Shown one piece after another: positions 19,841 through 30,280 of a stretch of DNA of 64,000 nt; the stretch's first letter is position 1, and each line of letters begins with the position of its first letter. Source of the stretch: Chrysopilus asiliformis (taxonomy: Eukaryota; Arthropoda; Insecta; Diptera; Rhagionidae). The notes beneath the pieces were generated by a model, which saw only the letters and a program-made list of their open reading frames with translations, was not told the origin of the DNA and did no database searches. The position numbers and the translations under genes were made by a program. The DNA lies in the NCBI GenBank assembly GCA_964034945.1, contig OZ035960.1, forward strand, positions 90,051,848 through 90,115,847, read 5' to 3'.

Positions 19841-21660
19841 AAGGGAAACAGAACCCCCGAAACCTACCCTTTGGCAATGGCTGATGATTTTCGCGGGACA
19901 GGAGGGGCAGATAGGGGAATTTTGTCTAGGAAAATGTAGTAGGGATGGTAAAACGAAAATGAAAATGGAAAATGAAATGAATGTGTTGTAGATCTAACGG
20001 AGCAGATTCATATTAGCTTCATGGGCTCTAATTTGTTTCTTCTTGTGAAACGGATCTATGAACCGTTTTGTATGAAGCTTTTCCCTTCTCTTATTTTAAT
20101 ACATTCCATTTACTTTTTCTCAGTCGGTTTTGTTTTATTTTTCCGGGTTTTCTAGAGTTTTTTTTTGCGTATTCTACTGTGAATAGTCGTTAATGTTGTG
20201 TGCAGAGTTTTCTTATGGAAACTGAAAACGGACCATATTTTTATAAATTAGAGCAATCACAAGAAAATGCGATTATTTTTATAAATTGAAGAGACTATCG
20301 AATGATTTTAAAGTTGCAACTTTTTTACTTTTTTTCTTAATTAAAATAGCAGCAGATTTTTTTTTTCTCTAATTGGAAAATCGAAATAAGACTTAAGAAA
20401 ATCGAAATAAGACTTAAGAAAATCGAAATACGACTCGTCTTAACCGATGGAGTTTTAAAGAAGAATAGGCAAAATTAGGTTTTTTAAAAATAATTTTACT
20501 ATGTGGTTTGCGAACTCGTAGTGGACATGCCTACTACCACACTCGAACACTTGTGTCGGAGAAATTTTTTAATTACAGGGCATTTTATTACTCGAGCAGT
20601 TTGATATCTCGTATATTTTCAAACCCCTCGAAGTTCCTCTTTCTCGTATATTCGATATCTCGAATTTTTGTCTTTTCCCTTTAGTTTGGACAGAATCCAA
20701 TAAAAAAAAGTAGTCAATCGTATTCGGATAGGACTTGGTGCTATAACTATAGGAACCAATCCTGTTTCAAATGAGAATGTCGCGCGAATGTATTTCAAAT
20801 GAGAATATATATATAGGAGAGAGTCCAATAATCAATGAAGACATTACAATGTTTTATAGGATTGATTCCTTTCACATGTCTCCTAAAAAATTTGGAACAG
20901 TCACAATTTTTTGATAGGAATCACTGCTATATTTGGCCACTATGCCTTTTTTCCCATAAATATGAGACTGAAGCATACAATTTTGGTGAAACGGTTCCCA
21001 TATGTTTTTCCCGTGTAGTAAACTAGATACGGTTTTTTTTTTGTGAAAATCGACTAAAGCATATGTGACTTATTGCCAAGCGGATAAAAAGTGTGTTTGA
21101 TCTTTAAAAAACTATAAAAATTACGCAGCAGTCAAATCTTTTAGAAACATGCATCCAACTATTGAAAATTATTGTAAAAAATGCACCGCAAGTGAATTTT
21201 TTTTAAGAAAAATCGGCTAGATATGTCACACGAAGAAATTGCATCTGACAGCACTCAAGGAGAAAATGCTAATCTGGCAAGCCAGTGAGTCGACCGATCG
21301 AGAACAGAACGAACGTGTGATTGAGGGAGAGTAATAAAGTTCTATTTTAAATATATCGTGTTTAATTCAGAGTTTTTCTGGGTCCGAAGAGATCATCCAC
21401 TGCCATTCCTGACAGATATAATAATCTCTGAGGAAATTTTGCCGCAGGCGAACTTTTTGGGTTTTGAGGTCTATTTTATTTTGGTGTTTCAGCCAATACA
21501 ATACTAGATTGCATAATTCCGGCACAAAAGTTTAGTTTCCGGGACACCCGGCATACCGGCACAAGATGCCTAAAGCCGGGACTTACGTAAGTGGGATACT
21601 AAAACGACTATTCATAACCGGTTGTTAAGAAAAGCGAGATATTCGAGCTAGTATATCCGT
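19841..21660. other. Intron, AT-rich with a 21-bp tandem
   Basis: A 21-bp unit (AAAATCGAAATAAGACTTAAG) is repeated three times at 20377-20439. No other element or gene recognised. Confidence 0.55.
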
Positions 21661-21673
21661 AAAATTTCGATTC

Positions 21674-21742
21674 GGTAAGCCGAAAAAGGGGAAGACAGAC
21701 AGACGGTAAGCCGGTAAGCCGAAAAGGGGGAAGACAGACAGA
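21674..21742. repeat. Short tandem duplication with (GACA)n
   Basis: GGTAAGCCGAAAAAGGGGAA followed by GACAGACAGAC occurs twice, separated by an extra CGGTAAGC. Resembles the GTCY tracts of the DINE-like families, on the opposite strand. Confidence 0.6.
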
Positions 21743-21786
21743 CGGAAAACAGGAAAACAAAATCTTTTGTCATTCAAAACACCCTG

Positions 21787-21905
21787 AGGCCCTATCACCG
21801 AACACGTTACGATTGGTTCGAGTAGTAAAGTCAATGTGTTTTATACCAACAACATCATTGAATTTACGATTCGAACAAATCCTATCGTGTTTGGTGATAG
21901 GGCCT
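21787..21905. mobile_element. 119-bp MITE
   Basis: The 20-bp arms AGGCCCTATCACCGAACACG and its inverse (one mismatch) enclose a second inverted pair (ACGATTGGTTCGAG / ATTCGAACAAATCCTATCGT, partial). No clear target duplication. Confidence 0.6.
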
Positions 21906-21954
21906 TTGGTGTAGTTAATTTTTGATTCCGACGATTGGTTCGATGCATTAAGCC

Positions 21955-22500
21955 CAATTCAGACTAATGGTTCAACCACAATGAAAGCGGCAAGCGGCAG
22001 CGGCGTGCGGCATTTTTTTTTTGCACTAACGTAGCGCAACGAGAGCTGCTACAATACAGCGGCAACGGCACCGCACTTTTTCCGTCGCCGCCGAGTTTGA
22101 AAGAAAGTCAAACTTGCCGCCGCCGCCCAAAATGTCTTATGAAAACCACCACATTCTATGCAGATGTTTTGACGTTTTGATTTCACAAGACAGAAGCATA
22201 TGCCGACGGTGCCGCTATCATTGTAGCTGGCTCGGCGGTATGTGTGGCGGCGCCATGCCGCCCGCCGTCGCCGCTGCCGCTGGCCGCCTTAACTGTGGTT
22301 GAACCATAACAATTGCGAATACGATTGAAGCTGCTCCACCAATGAGATCAAACCTTTCAACGATAGGAATATGAAAGCTTTGATCTCATTGGTCGAGAAG
22401 CCCGAATCGTAATCGCAATCGTAATTGCAATCGTAATCGCAATCGTAATCGCAATCGTAATTGCAATCGTAATCGCAATCGCAATCGTTAGTCTGAATTG
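21955..22500. mobile_element. TIR element with (CGTAATCGCAAT)n, invaded by a MITE
   Basis: The outer arms are CAATTCAGACTAA and TTAGTCTGAATTG. Once the inner MITE is removed, the left arm continues CAATTGCGAATACGATT and matches the right arm for 27 of 30 bases. A 12-bp tandem (CGTAATCGCAAT) fills about 22404-22490. A hairpin CCAATGAGATCAAA...TTTGATCTCATTGG lies at about 22341-22392. Confidence 0.7.
21968..22306. mobile_element. GC-rich Harbinger-like MITE
   Basis: The arms TGGTTCAACCACA and TGTGGTTGAACCA are inverted and flanked by TAA (21965-21967, 22307-22309). The core (22000-22285) is strikingly GC-rich, with GCGGCAGCGGCG-type repeats against the AT-rich surroundings. The 62-codon frame at 22114-22302 is part of this palindrome. 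Confidence 0.75.
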
Positions 22501-22509
22501 TGTTTCACA

Positions 22510-23850
22510 AACTGTGTACTAAACCTAATATACTAGTATAACTATAATTCTTATATAGAGTATAAAAAAACCTGATTTTTCGTAGATCACACTATTTTTC
22601 GACTTTGTCAACTATTATGTTTTTTTTTCATTATCATTGAAACTTCGTATGCATATTTATGGTTCCATTTTGAATGGTTTTTTCAGCTAACCTGTAATCC
22701 AAAAATAGTCAAGTACCATAACAGTATAAATCATCTGATAAAAAGCAAGATTTATAGACATTTTGATTGTTTTAATCCAATTCAGTAAATTTCAATAACA
22801 AAAATACTATAAAACTCGTAAAACGAAGACTGAGAAGAAAAATTGAATCCTCAAAACAGTCACCTAATTTCACAAAAATAGATTTCTCCCATAACATTTT
22901 AAAAAAATACTAAAATTTCATCAGAAAAACTTACGAAGACATAAAATTTGTTGCCGAATAAAGTATTAAATTTGAAATCTCCGACATCAATAGTCGCGTC
23001 TCGTTTAATTAAAGTAAACAGTAAATGTGTTTCCTACGATTTAAAATGCAATCAAATGAAAAGTGCGTTAAAAATTCACGCCTGCACGTCTTTCACCGTC
23101 AAAGGGAATTACTTTTTACATTCAACGCATAAATAACGTGAGATAAAAGGATCAGTTTTTTTTCCACATATCATCATTTATAATTACAAAATTAAATCGC
23201 TCCGTTTAGAATTTCTTTTTTCCATTTTTATCACACATCGCGTCATCATTTTATGAAATCCTCATAAATACGACAAATCCCAGGCATGATCAAAGCTCAA
23301 CCACCGCGAAAATCCATCCCTATAATCCTCTTACAGAATTGAAAGTCGCCTGGCAACGATAAAATGAGTACCAGAAAAACCCTACGTCGCGTCGTATCCA
23401 TTTAGCGATAACAAAACGGGATGAGCGAGCGTTGAAGGGAACAGACCGAAGGGAACGGCTTTTAGAAAATTGAGTTTTTCATGTCAAATTGGATGAAGAT
23501 TTTTTAACGTGTTCTGTGAAAATTCTTTTTCTTCTAACTTTAATTTTATTGTAAAAGGTTTCAGGAAAAATGATTAATTTTTACAAAGAAAATGTTCGAC
23601 TGCTATAAATTTTTGAGAATATAAAAACTTTTTTTTATCAAGAATTTTTATTCGCGAATTTTTTTTTTTTATTTCAAAAATCTGGATATTTTTTTACTTT
23701 TCAAATAATTTCATATACTGCTAATAACTTGGGCGAAATATTGGGAAAAAATCTTATCGTAAAAATTGGGCCAAAAGCTCTAAGATTTGCCTGAAATTCT
23801 ATAACAAAGTAGAATTAGTGCCTCTATAAACAGAAATAGAATTTTAATCA
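22510..23850. other. Intron, nothing recognised
   Basis: AT-rich with chance frames only. No terminal repeats seen. Confidence 0.5.
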
Positions 23851-24090
23851 TAAGAAAAGCTATAATTACCAAGGGCCAATTATCAAATACTCTATATGAT
23901 GACAGACAAAATGTTTATTTTAAAAAATATACGTTTGTTTAGGAGAGGGGGAAATGAATGGTCCGATTGGATTTTAAAGTATGGATGAGTTATGTAAAAT
24001 CTTATTCTAAACACATTTTACCTGAATAAATTTTTAAATATGACACATCCTTATTGACAAAATTGCAAAAAACTGTTTCGCTTGTATGGG

Positions 24091-24626
24091 CACAAACTAA
24101 CCCGGCCTTTACACGCGACTGTAAAGTCTGTCAGTAGCACAGACTTCAGATGTCAGATTACTGACAACGAATTAAAAGACATTTAGCGAACTGGCAGTCA
24201 ATGCATTTACATGAGACTGTGTCAGCGACTGTGTCAGCTCTACAGACGCGTGTAAGGGCCGGGTAATCATAAGCAAACTAACATTTTCATTCAATCCATT
24301 CTAGAACAAAATTGAATTTCCATTTCCACAAAATAAATACCCATAGCAGCCACTCCAGCCGTAGCAGCCATGAGCTTTACTGCCAGCAGCACAAGACTTC
24401 GTGATGCAAGCTTTCCAGCAGTAAAAGTCCGCTAAATCTGTTCGTTTTGTTGATCGCATTTTGTCTTTCTTTTGCTATTTTCACTTAATTGTGCTGCTGG
24501 CAGAAAAGCTCATGGCTGCTACGGATGGAGTGGCTGCTATGGGTATTTATTTTTTGGAAATGGAAATTCAATTTTGTTCTAGAATGGATTGAATGAAAAT
24601 GTTAGTCTGCTTATGACTAGTTTGTG
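24091..24626. mobile_element. hAT-like foldback with nested Harbinger-like MITE
   Basis: The arms are CACAAACTAATCATAAGC (read across the nested MITE) and GCTTATGACTAGTTTGTG. The inverted match continues through TTCATTCAATCCATTCTAGA and ATAGCAGCCACTCC. GTATGGG is duplicated outside (24084-24090, 24627-24633). A shorter relative lies at 48414-48641 with an 8-bp duplication. Confidence 0.75.
24101..24263. mobile_element. Harbinger-like MITE, 163 bp
   Basis: The ends CCCGGCCTTTACACGCG and CGCGTGTAAGGGCCGGG are flanked by TAA (24098-24100, 24264-24266). The copy at 48414 shows the undisturbed CACAAACTAATCATAAG. Confidence 0.82.
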
Positions 24627-24819
24627 GTATGGGGGAGGGGGAAGGAATTGTCCATTTTCCCTCATTCAAGAACATAGCGAGAAACGTAACTGGTAGAAAC
24701 GTGACTGTATTTCAAGTCTCTAACTCAATCCTTTCGAAAGTTATGGTGTTGACGGACGAGCAGATTGACAGACAGACGGGCGGACATGTGGAAATGATAT
24801 ATCATGGAGAGTATAAAAA

Positions 24820-25069
24820 TCGCAGCCCGCAAACATTCCAAGAAAACGATGTACGAATTTTCCGATTCCTCCAAAACTCATTTTTTTTACAAAATTGTAA
24901 CTCCCGAACCGTTTATCGTAGACACACAATTTTTCCGTGGAACTGTAATAGAATTGTGTGAGCTTTCCCAAAAAATCTAGTGAAGAAAAATATCCACGAA
25001 ATTTCTGAGTTATAGGAAGAACTGTACAGTTTTTAAAAAAAATTAGTGTTTTAATGAATTCATAGCTTA
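24820..25069. other. Intron, nothing recognised
   Basis: The 132-codon minus frame at 25139-24741 spans the repeat edge and includes the translated (GACA)n tract; not a gene. Confidence 0.5.
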
Positions 25070-25457
25070 TGCGGCGGTCACACGACGCTGTTTTGCCAGC
25101 CGCTGGCTGCTGTTGGTTAGTAGCGCTGGCAAGTAGCAAAACAGTGGTTTGACATTTTAATCTGGGAGATTTTTTTTAATAATAAACGTAACACAAAAAT
25201 TTAAATAAATAAACGTAAAATAACAACTTACAATAAACAAACTTTACCACTTGTCAGACTTTTGGCAGCTCAGAAACCATGCAACAGAGTCACGTGATCC
25301 CTAGTAGCGCTGGCAAAGTAGAACGGTCTCTACTTCAATAGCGCTGCTAAAATCATCGCGCTGCTGCTAGTAGTAGCAACACACGGTGCTGCTAAAACGG
25401 CTGGTAACAGCCAAACAGCCACTAGCGCTGGCAAAACAGCGTCGTGTGACTGCCGCA
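25070..25457. mobile_element. Harbinger-like MITE, 388 bp
   Basis: The ends TGCGGCGGTCACACGACGCT and AGCGTCGTGTGACTGCCGCA are flanked by TTA (25067-25069, 25458-25460). Inner copies of TAGCGCTGGCAA occur in both orientations. Confidence 0.85.
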
Positions 25458-25689
25458 TTACGAATGGGTGGTCGGAGGTTTATGATATGTATATTAAAAT
25501 TCTTTAAAATGTCATCAGCAATTTGAAAAAAAATATTAGAAAAAGATTTATGTAGAAATTTTTCCAGTGTTAAGCTAAATTCCGGAAAATTTGAGGAAAA
25601 GCTGTTTCCCTACTGATTTTTATGATAGATAACAAAGCCGGCCATCCGAAGACACAAAAGGGAAATCTTTAATGGATTTCCCAAAAACC

Positions 25690-26383
25690 TTTTATGAATT
25701 TTCAATGAAAGTTATTTTGATAAAAATTAGAAAACTCATCTCTATCGGATGAAAATTAGAAAACTCAACTCTATCTTCAGCGGTATTGTGATTTTAATCT
25801 GAAACGAGGTGGTAACTGACTGACTGATTGACTGAGTCATCAACGCCCACCCCAAACACCGGAAGTTAGACACTTGAAATGTTCACAGTATGTTCCAACC
25901 ATCACTTAGGCGCTCACTAAAGCGGGTTTTTTTTTTGAAATTTTACCCTTAGGGCAGTAAACGGAGAGTAAAGAGGGTTTGGGTGTTTTAAAACCTTCAT
26001 TTTCGCCATGAATCTTTCTAATTAAGGTGCTGAAAAGTGGAACTCGGGGGTTAGAATTTCAAAATTCACAACGAAAGGTAAGCATAACGCAAATATCCTC
26101 TTTCTCGTTTTTCCCGGTTTTCGGGGTCGCTGGTCACGAATCCGGTGTTAGATTTTCAAAACTCGAAACGAAAGGTCCTGTAAGGATAACGCAAATATCC
26201 TTTTCTCATTAGGGGACTTTTGGGGTCGCTAATTACGAATCGGGTGTAGACTAATTCGAAACGAAAAGTCCTGCAAGGATAAGATTTTTCTCAAAAATTT
26301 TTAAATTCTTTCCGGTTTTTTTTTTGGTATTCTAAAATTAATACCAAAAACTTTAACCCGGCAACAACGGGTATGCAAGCTAG
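25690..26383 (+). mobile_element. Helitron family E copy 2
   Basis: The 3' end is canonical: a hairpin ACCCG-GCAACAA-CGGGT, seven bases, then CTAG (26380-26383) followed by T. The block AAGGTCCTGTAAGGATAACG is present three times in diverged form. An ACTGACTGACTGATTGACTG tract lies near 25817. No RepHel coding. The 5' end could not be fixed. Confidence 0.7.
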
Positions 26384-26389
26384 TAAACA

Positions 26390-27205
26390 ATAAAAAAAAT
26401 TCTCTAAATCTAAAGTGTGGTGTTTTAGCATTTTTTTCAGCACATTTAATTACAAAATTTCACATATAAAATTATAAACACCTTTTCTCTGTCTGGGAGT
26501 TATTTTCTTCTAGCAATATATGTATAGAATGCAATAAATTTCAATTAGTTTCGAATAAAAGAAATAACATTAAAACTAACCGCCTTTGCTTTTATTTATT
26601 AGCCTTTGCTTTTATATGAAAGATTTCGTATTTGTAATTACAATCAAATAATGTGAAAACCAAATAATGTGAAAACTCACTTCGGTTTTCCCATGCAAAA
26701 ATTTTTCACACTTGGAAATCACAAAACCGTTGCTGGATTAGTTTTTCGTTTGAAATTTACTTCTCCCTACAATTTTCGAGAGCACTAAAATCTATCCAAG
26801 CGACTCATTGTCAAAATGTTTTTAACACCCCTCACCCGCCTAAAACTTCTGGATTTTTTTGAAAATTGCTCACATTTTGTTGAAATCTTTCGAACAAAAG
26901 TGTCTAAAAAATTTAACATAAAGGCGTCTCAAATTGACAAAATGCCCCTATAATATTTTGACTGTGCGAACGTTTTAATAGACACCACTATCAAAATAAC
27001 CAGAAGCGAAATCCTTTGAACATTTCCCAATGTGCAAAATGCATCAAACACTCTCTGAATTTGTACACCAATCACAAAATCATACCCATCCAAAAGGGAT
27101 ATGGGGAAAAATTCCACATATTTGCTATACACGCGGACGCGGACCTCAAAAACTTTCGCCAGCAATTCTCATTTTGTTTGTTTTTTTCCCCGGCTGAAAG
27201 CCTTT
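26390..27205. other. Intron, nothing recognised
   Basis: AT-rich with AATGTGAAAACCAAATAATG-type short repeats at about 26650. No gene. Confidence 0.5.
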
Positions 27206-27207
27206 TA

Positions 27208-27709
27208 TCAGGAATTCGGGTATTTGTTTTCAATGTTGTCGATTTTGAAATGAGTTGAAACCGGTTTGCCGTTAACAGGGATCGAACCCACCGGGGCAAT
27301 GTTTTTGGGGATGCACTGCCGATTCAATTCGATAACACAGACGGCTATAAAATTGCACACGAGAGCATTATCCTCGTGGATAATAAAAATTTTGGATATT
27401 TCTTTTATAGATAAAAACTCCAAAGTAAGGGATGATGTGGGAAGATATTTAAATCCGGGGCGGTACTGGATCGTTTTAACAAGTATAGTTCCAGCATTCC
27501 GTTTATGTATTTTCAGGGTTTTTGTTTCCACTATTTGTTTGCATTGTTCACGAGAATATTTACAAAACACGAGAATTAAATTGGATATTTCAAGAAGATT
27601 TATTACTGAAACTATATTGGTTTGTTTAATTCGTGTTTTCACATTTCATATTGCAGGCACAATTTCTACCTGTAAAACTTTTATTAACAAACGGTCAGTT
27701 AAAAAGTAA
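27208..27709. other. Region open on both strands, unknown
   Basis: The plus frame 27266-27709 (147 codons) and the minus frame 27642-27208 (144 codons) overlap almost completely, unusually long for this AT-rich DNA. Neither shows a family I recognise. The minus frame has no signal peptide, splice context or upstream exon that I can see. It may be the remnant of a coding region, or chance. Confidence 0.3.
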
Positions 27710-28384
27710 ATCATTTGAAATGTTTCATAGTCAAAAATGTTTTTCTTTGAAAAATCGAATAACAAATATCTGAAAAACCATAACTAATAAATTACATTGC
27801 TGTAAAACTATTTGTTACCGCCTGAGCGGCCTGAGCGTTGAACGTTCACATTCGAAATTTATTTGCAAAGAATACATAGAATACATAGTTAGTAATACTA
27901 CAAGTCTGATTCTACTCAAAAATCAAACTTAGCATCTTGAAATATAGCGATTTGAGTTTCTCTGTATAACAAACGTTATTTGGATAGAGGCCAATGCTTG
28001 GACCCATGAGGTTTGTTCTTTGCGGCTTAAGAATGCAGCAATTTACGCAATCGGGGCTAAAGATTTAGACCTATATATCACATCCGCGTACAAGAAGCGT
28101 AAGAAATGACGACCACGACACACTGATTAATAATGTGTCTGCAAAGCCACAATTGCTTTAGAGGGACATTGGTTCGTCTTTGGGGTAATATTCGCTTCAT
28201 AAAAATCCTGCAGCGATAGAGCGGCATTTGACGGTTGTCGGCTCGATACAGTGTATAGCCGTGGAACCTAAATGTCAGTTTCACTTTGAAGTAGCGTGTA
28301 ATGGGAACAGGGTCGATACGGTTACCACTAGAGTGATCTCACAGCCCCCGCTTTACAAAGAAACGAGAAAAAAGTTGATGCCTT
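27710..28384. other. Intron, nothing recognised
   Basis: No terminal repeats or protein motifs seen. Confidence 0.45.
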
Positions 28385-29420
28385 CAGCGGCCATATTCCC
28401 CATTAACCCTTGATTCAAACGATTTTGCTTCGAGAATTAACACGTTGAGCGCCACGTGCCCACCGGTGAGCATTTTAATTTTCCAATAGAGGACCAAGTG
28501 ACCACCGGTGGGCATTATTGGATGTCTATTGTGGGACAACGTGACCAGCCGTGGACACACTACTTGTTGCATTTCGAGACATCGTGACCACCAATGGGAA
28601 CCTTTTATATATATCTGTGGCAACAAGTCATAAGAGCCTAAGTCGATTTTCAGATCAAAATAAAAAGATCTGTATTTACTTTAATAGACAGAGCAATTTG
28701 GCTTAGCCTACAGACTTAAGCCCTTATGACTTGTTGCCCCAGATATTTAAGCTTTGAGAAATATTAAGTTTGGCCCAGGAGGTAAACCTATTTTACTTGT
28801 AATTGGTAGTAGGTACTTGCAATAAATCAATAAATTTAAATTTAAAAAATGTTGGTCCCAGAATGTCACCCAACGAATACCCGCTAGTAAGCTCGCGATG
28901 TACTGTGTAATTCAAAGAATGACCCCCGGTGGGCACGTGGTGCTCAACGTGTTAAATGTCTTATTTCAGGCTAAAAACTTAGGGAAAGTGCATACAAAAT
29001 AGATAGCAGACATTTTTGAAACAGCACAATTTTATTGGCATCAAAATTTCATTGCAAAAAAAATGAACAGCAAAATAAAATTAAAGAAATTTGTCGTTAA
29101 GAACAAAATAATTTGGTGGCTCATTAAAATCTGTTTAAATTTTAGATTCAATATGGTCGAAAAATTTTAGTTGCAACTAAAATCACGACATCCAATCGGA
29201 GGAAAAGTCCATTATAAAATAATACTCCACAAAAAGGCTCCATTAATTTATCGCCATTAGATTTTTCTTGTTCGCTTTCTGTTGACGTTTTTGTTTGTTC
29301 ATCTCTGTTCGGTCGCTAAGCTATGTAAGCATTCGAGGGAGAAAGAAAACTCTGCTTGAAAATTTGTGATGAAACGCCGTCAGATGACGCTCGCATAAAG
29401 CTTGACGCAGATAATTTTGT
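28385..29420 (+). repeat. Repeat family H copy 1, interrupted by a MITE
   Basis: Matches 55865-56350 in the same orientation. Shared text includes GCCATATTCC, AGCACAATTT(T/C)ATTGGCAT, AAAATAAAATTAAAGAAATTT and ATTTTAGTTGCAACTAAAAT-like blocks. The TTAA of this copy is occupied by a piggyBac-like MITE; copy 2 has the empty TTAA. Confidence 0.7.
28441..28951. mobile_element. piggyBac-like MITE, 511 bp
   Basis: The TIRs CACGTTGAGCGCCACGTGCC and the inverse GGGCACGTGGTGCTCAACGTG are flanked by TTAA (28437-28440, 28952-28955). Interior CACCGGTGGGCA blocks recur near both ends. An inner palindrome GGCAACAAGTCATAAG / CTTATGACTTGTTGCC lies at about 28619-28740. Confidence 0.87.
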
Positions 29421-29990
29421 TAATGGGCACGTAGTTTTTGTAAAATAGCAGCGTCAGAATTACGTTCCTGTGTCATAATTGCGGAGTGGCAAACCACTGA
29501 AAAATGTTCCTCACTATGGGTGTCATTGCGATTTCCATTCGCGCAACGGCGATGCATCCGCGACAAAAATCACTTACCACCGCGATTTGCATGGTGAACA
29601 AATATGTGAATAAAGACGAATCGACTGCTTAAAATGCTATATGGGTATTATGCCCTAAACTGGGTCTACCTTACTGTTATAGCTAAACTCATCGAAAGAC
29701 TCACCGAAAGAAAACTAACCCAAATGTGGAAAATTAAAATTAAACCCATTGAATGGAATACGTCATAGATCTAAAATACAACATGAGACAAGTACCACGA
29801 AACACTCCACGGCGACTTCGGCCTCGATCACCTTCAGCCAAATTCGGCTTCGGCGAAAATTAAGCCGAAGGTTTGGGCTTCTTCAAACTACAATCAGTGC
29901 AGTTGTTTAGAAAATAGCAGGAGAGGGGATTTGAGAAGAAAGGTGAAGAGGATTTTTATGCAATTTTAACCACCATAAAACTAATTTTTA
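29421..29990. other. Intron, nothing recognised
   Basis: Contains a GGCTTCGGC / GCCGAAG-rich stretch at about 29815-29880 of unknown origin. No gene. Confidence 0.5.
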
Positions 29991-29994
29991 AAAA

Positions 29995-30280
29995 AGTTTT
30001 CGTTCCATTTTTGCCCATTTTTGCCCATTTTTGTCCATTAACGCACTTAGCCTTGCATTTTACGAAAAACGAATCTGCGTAAAATTTCAAGTCTCTAGCT
30101 CAGTCCATGCACCCGCAATCTGCGCCAGAGACGGACAGACGGCCGGACATGCACAATTCAATTTTTTTTATCATTCTAAACACACTGGTGTAATTCATTT
30201 TTGTGTGTGATGACGGGATCTTGGCGTTACAAACGGTAAGCCAAATTTAATATACCCTTTGGTTTAACCATACGGGTATA
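29995..30280 (-). mobile_element. Repeat family A copy 4, truncated
   Basis: Minus-strand copy from the ACCATACGGGTATA edge (30280) inward through the GTCY position (GACGGACAGACGGCCGGACA) to about 29995. It is truncated next to a TTTTTGCCCA tandem (three units). The 3' hairpin end is missing. Confidence 0.65.

Larger units (their letters stand above)
23853..24817 (-). mobile_element. Repeat family B copy 3, with nested elements
   Basis: Minus-strand copy. The 3' end AAAAGCTATAATTACC lies at about 23855-23870 and the (GACA)n tract at about 24768-24783. It is interrupted by the foldback at 24091-24626. Confidence 0.65.

Noticed and set aside
21290..21420. Possible LTR end (AATAAAG then TCTGGGTCCGAAG)
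   Set aside because: It vaguely resembles an LTR/primer-site junction, but no second LTR, TG...CA ends or coding was found.
22114..22302. Cysteine- and alanine-rich 62-codon frame
   Set aside because: Produced by the GC-rich repeats of the MITE at 21968-22306.
24741..25139. 132-codon minus frame as a gene
   Set aside because: It runs across the end of a family B repeat, including its GACA tract, into a MITE, with no family motif.
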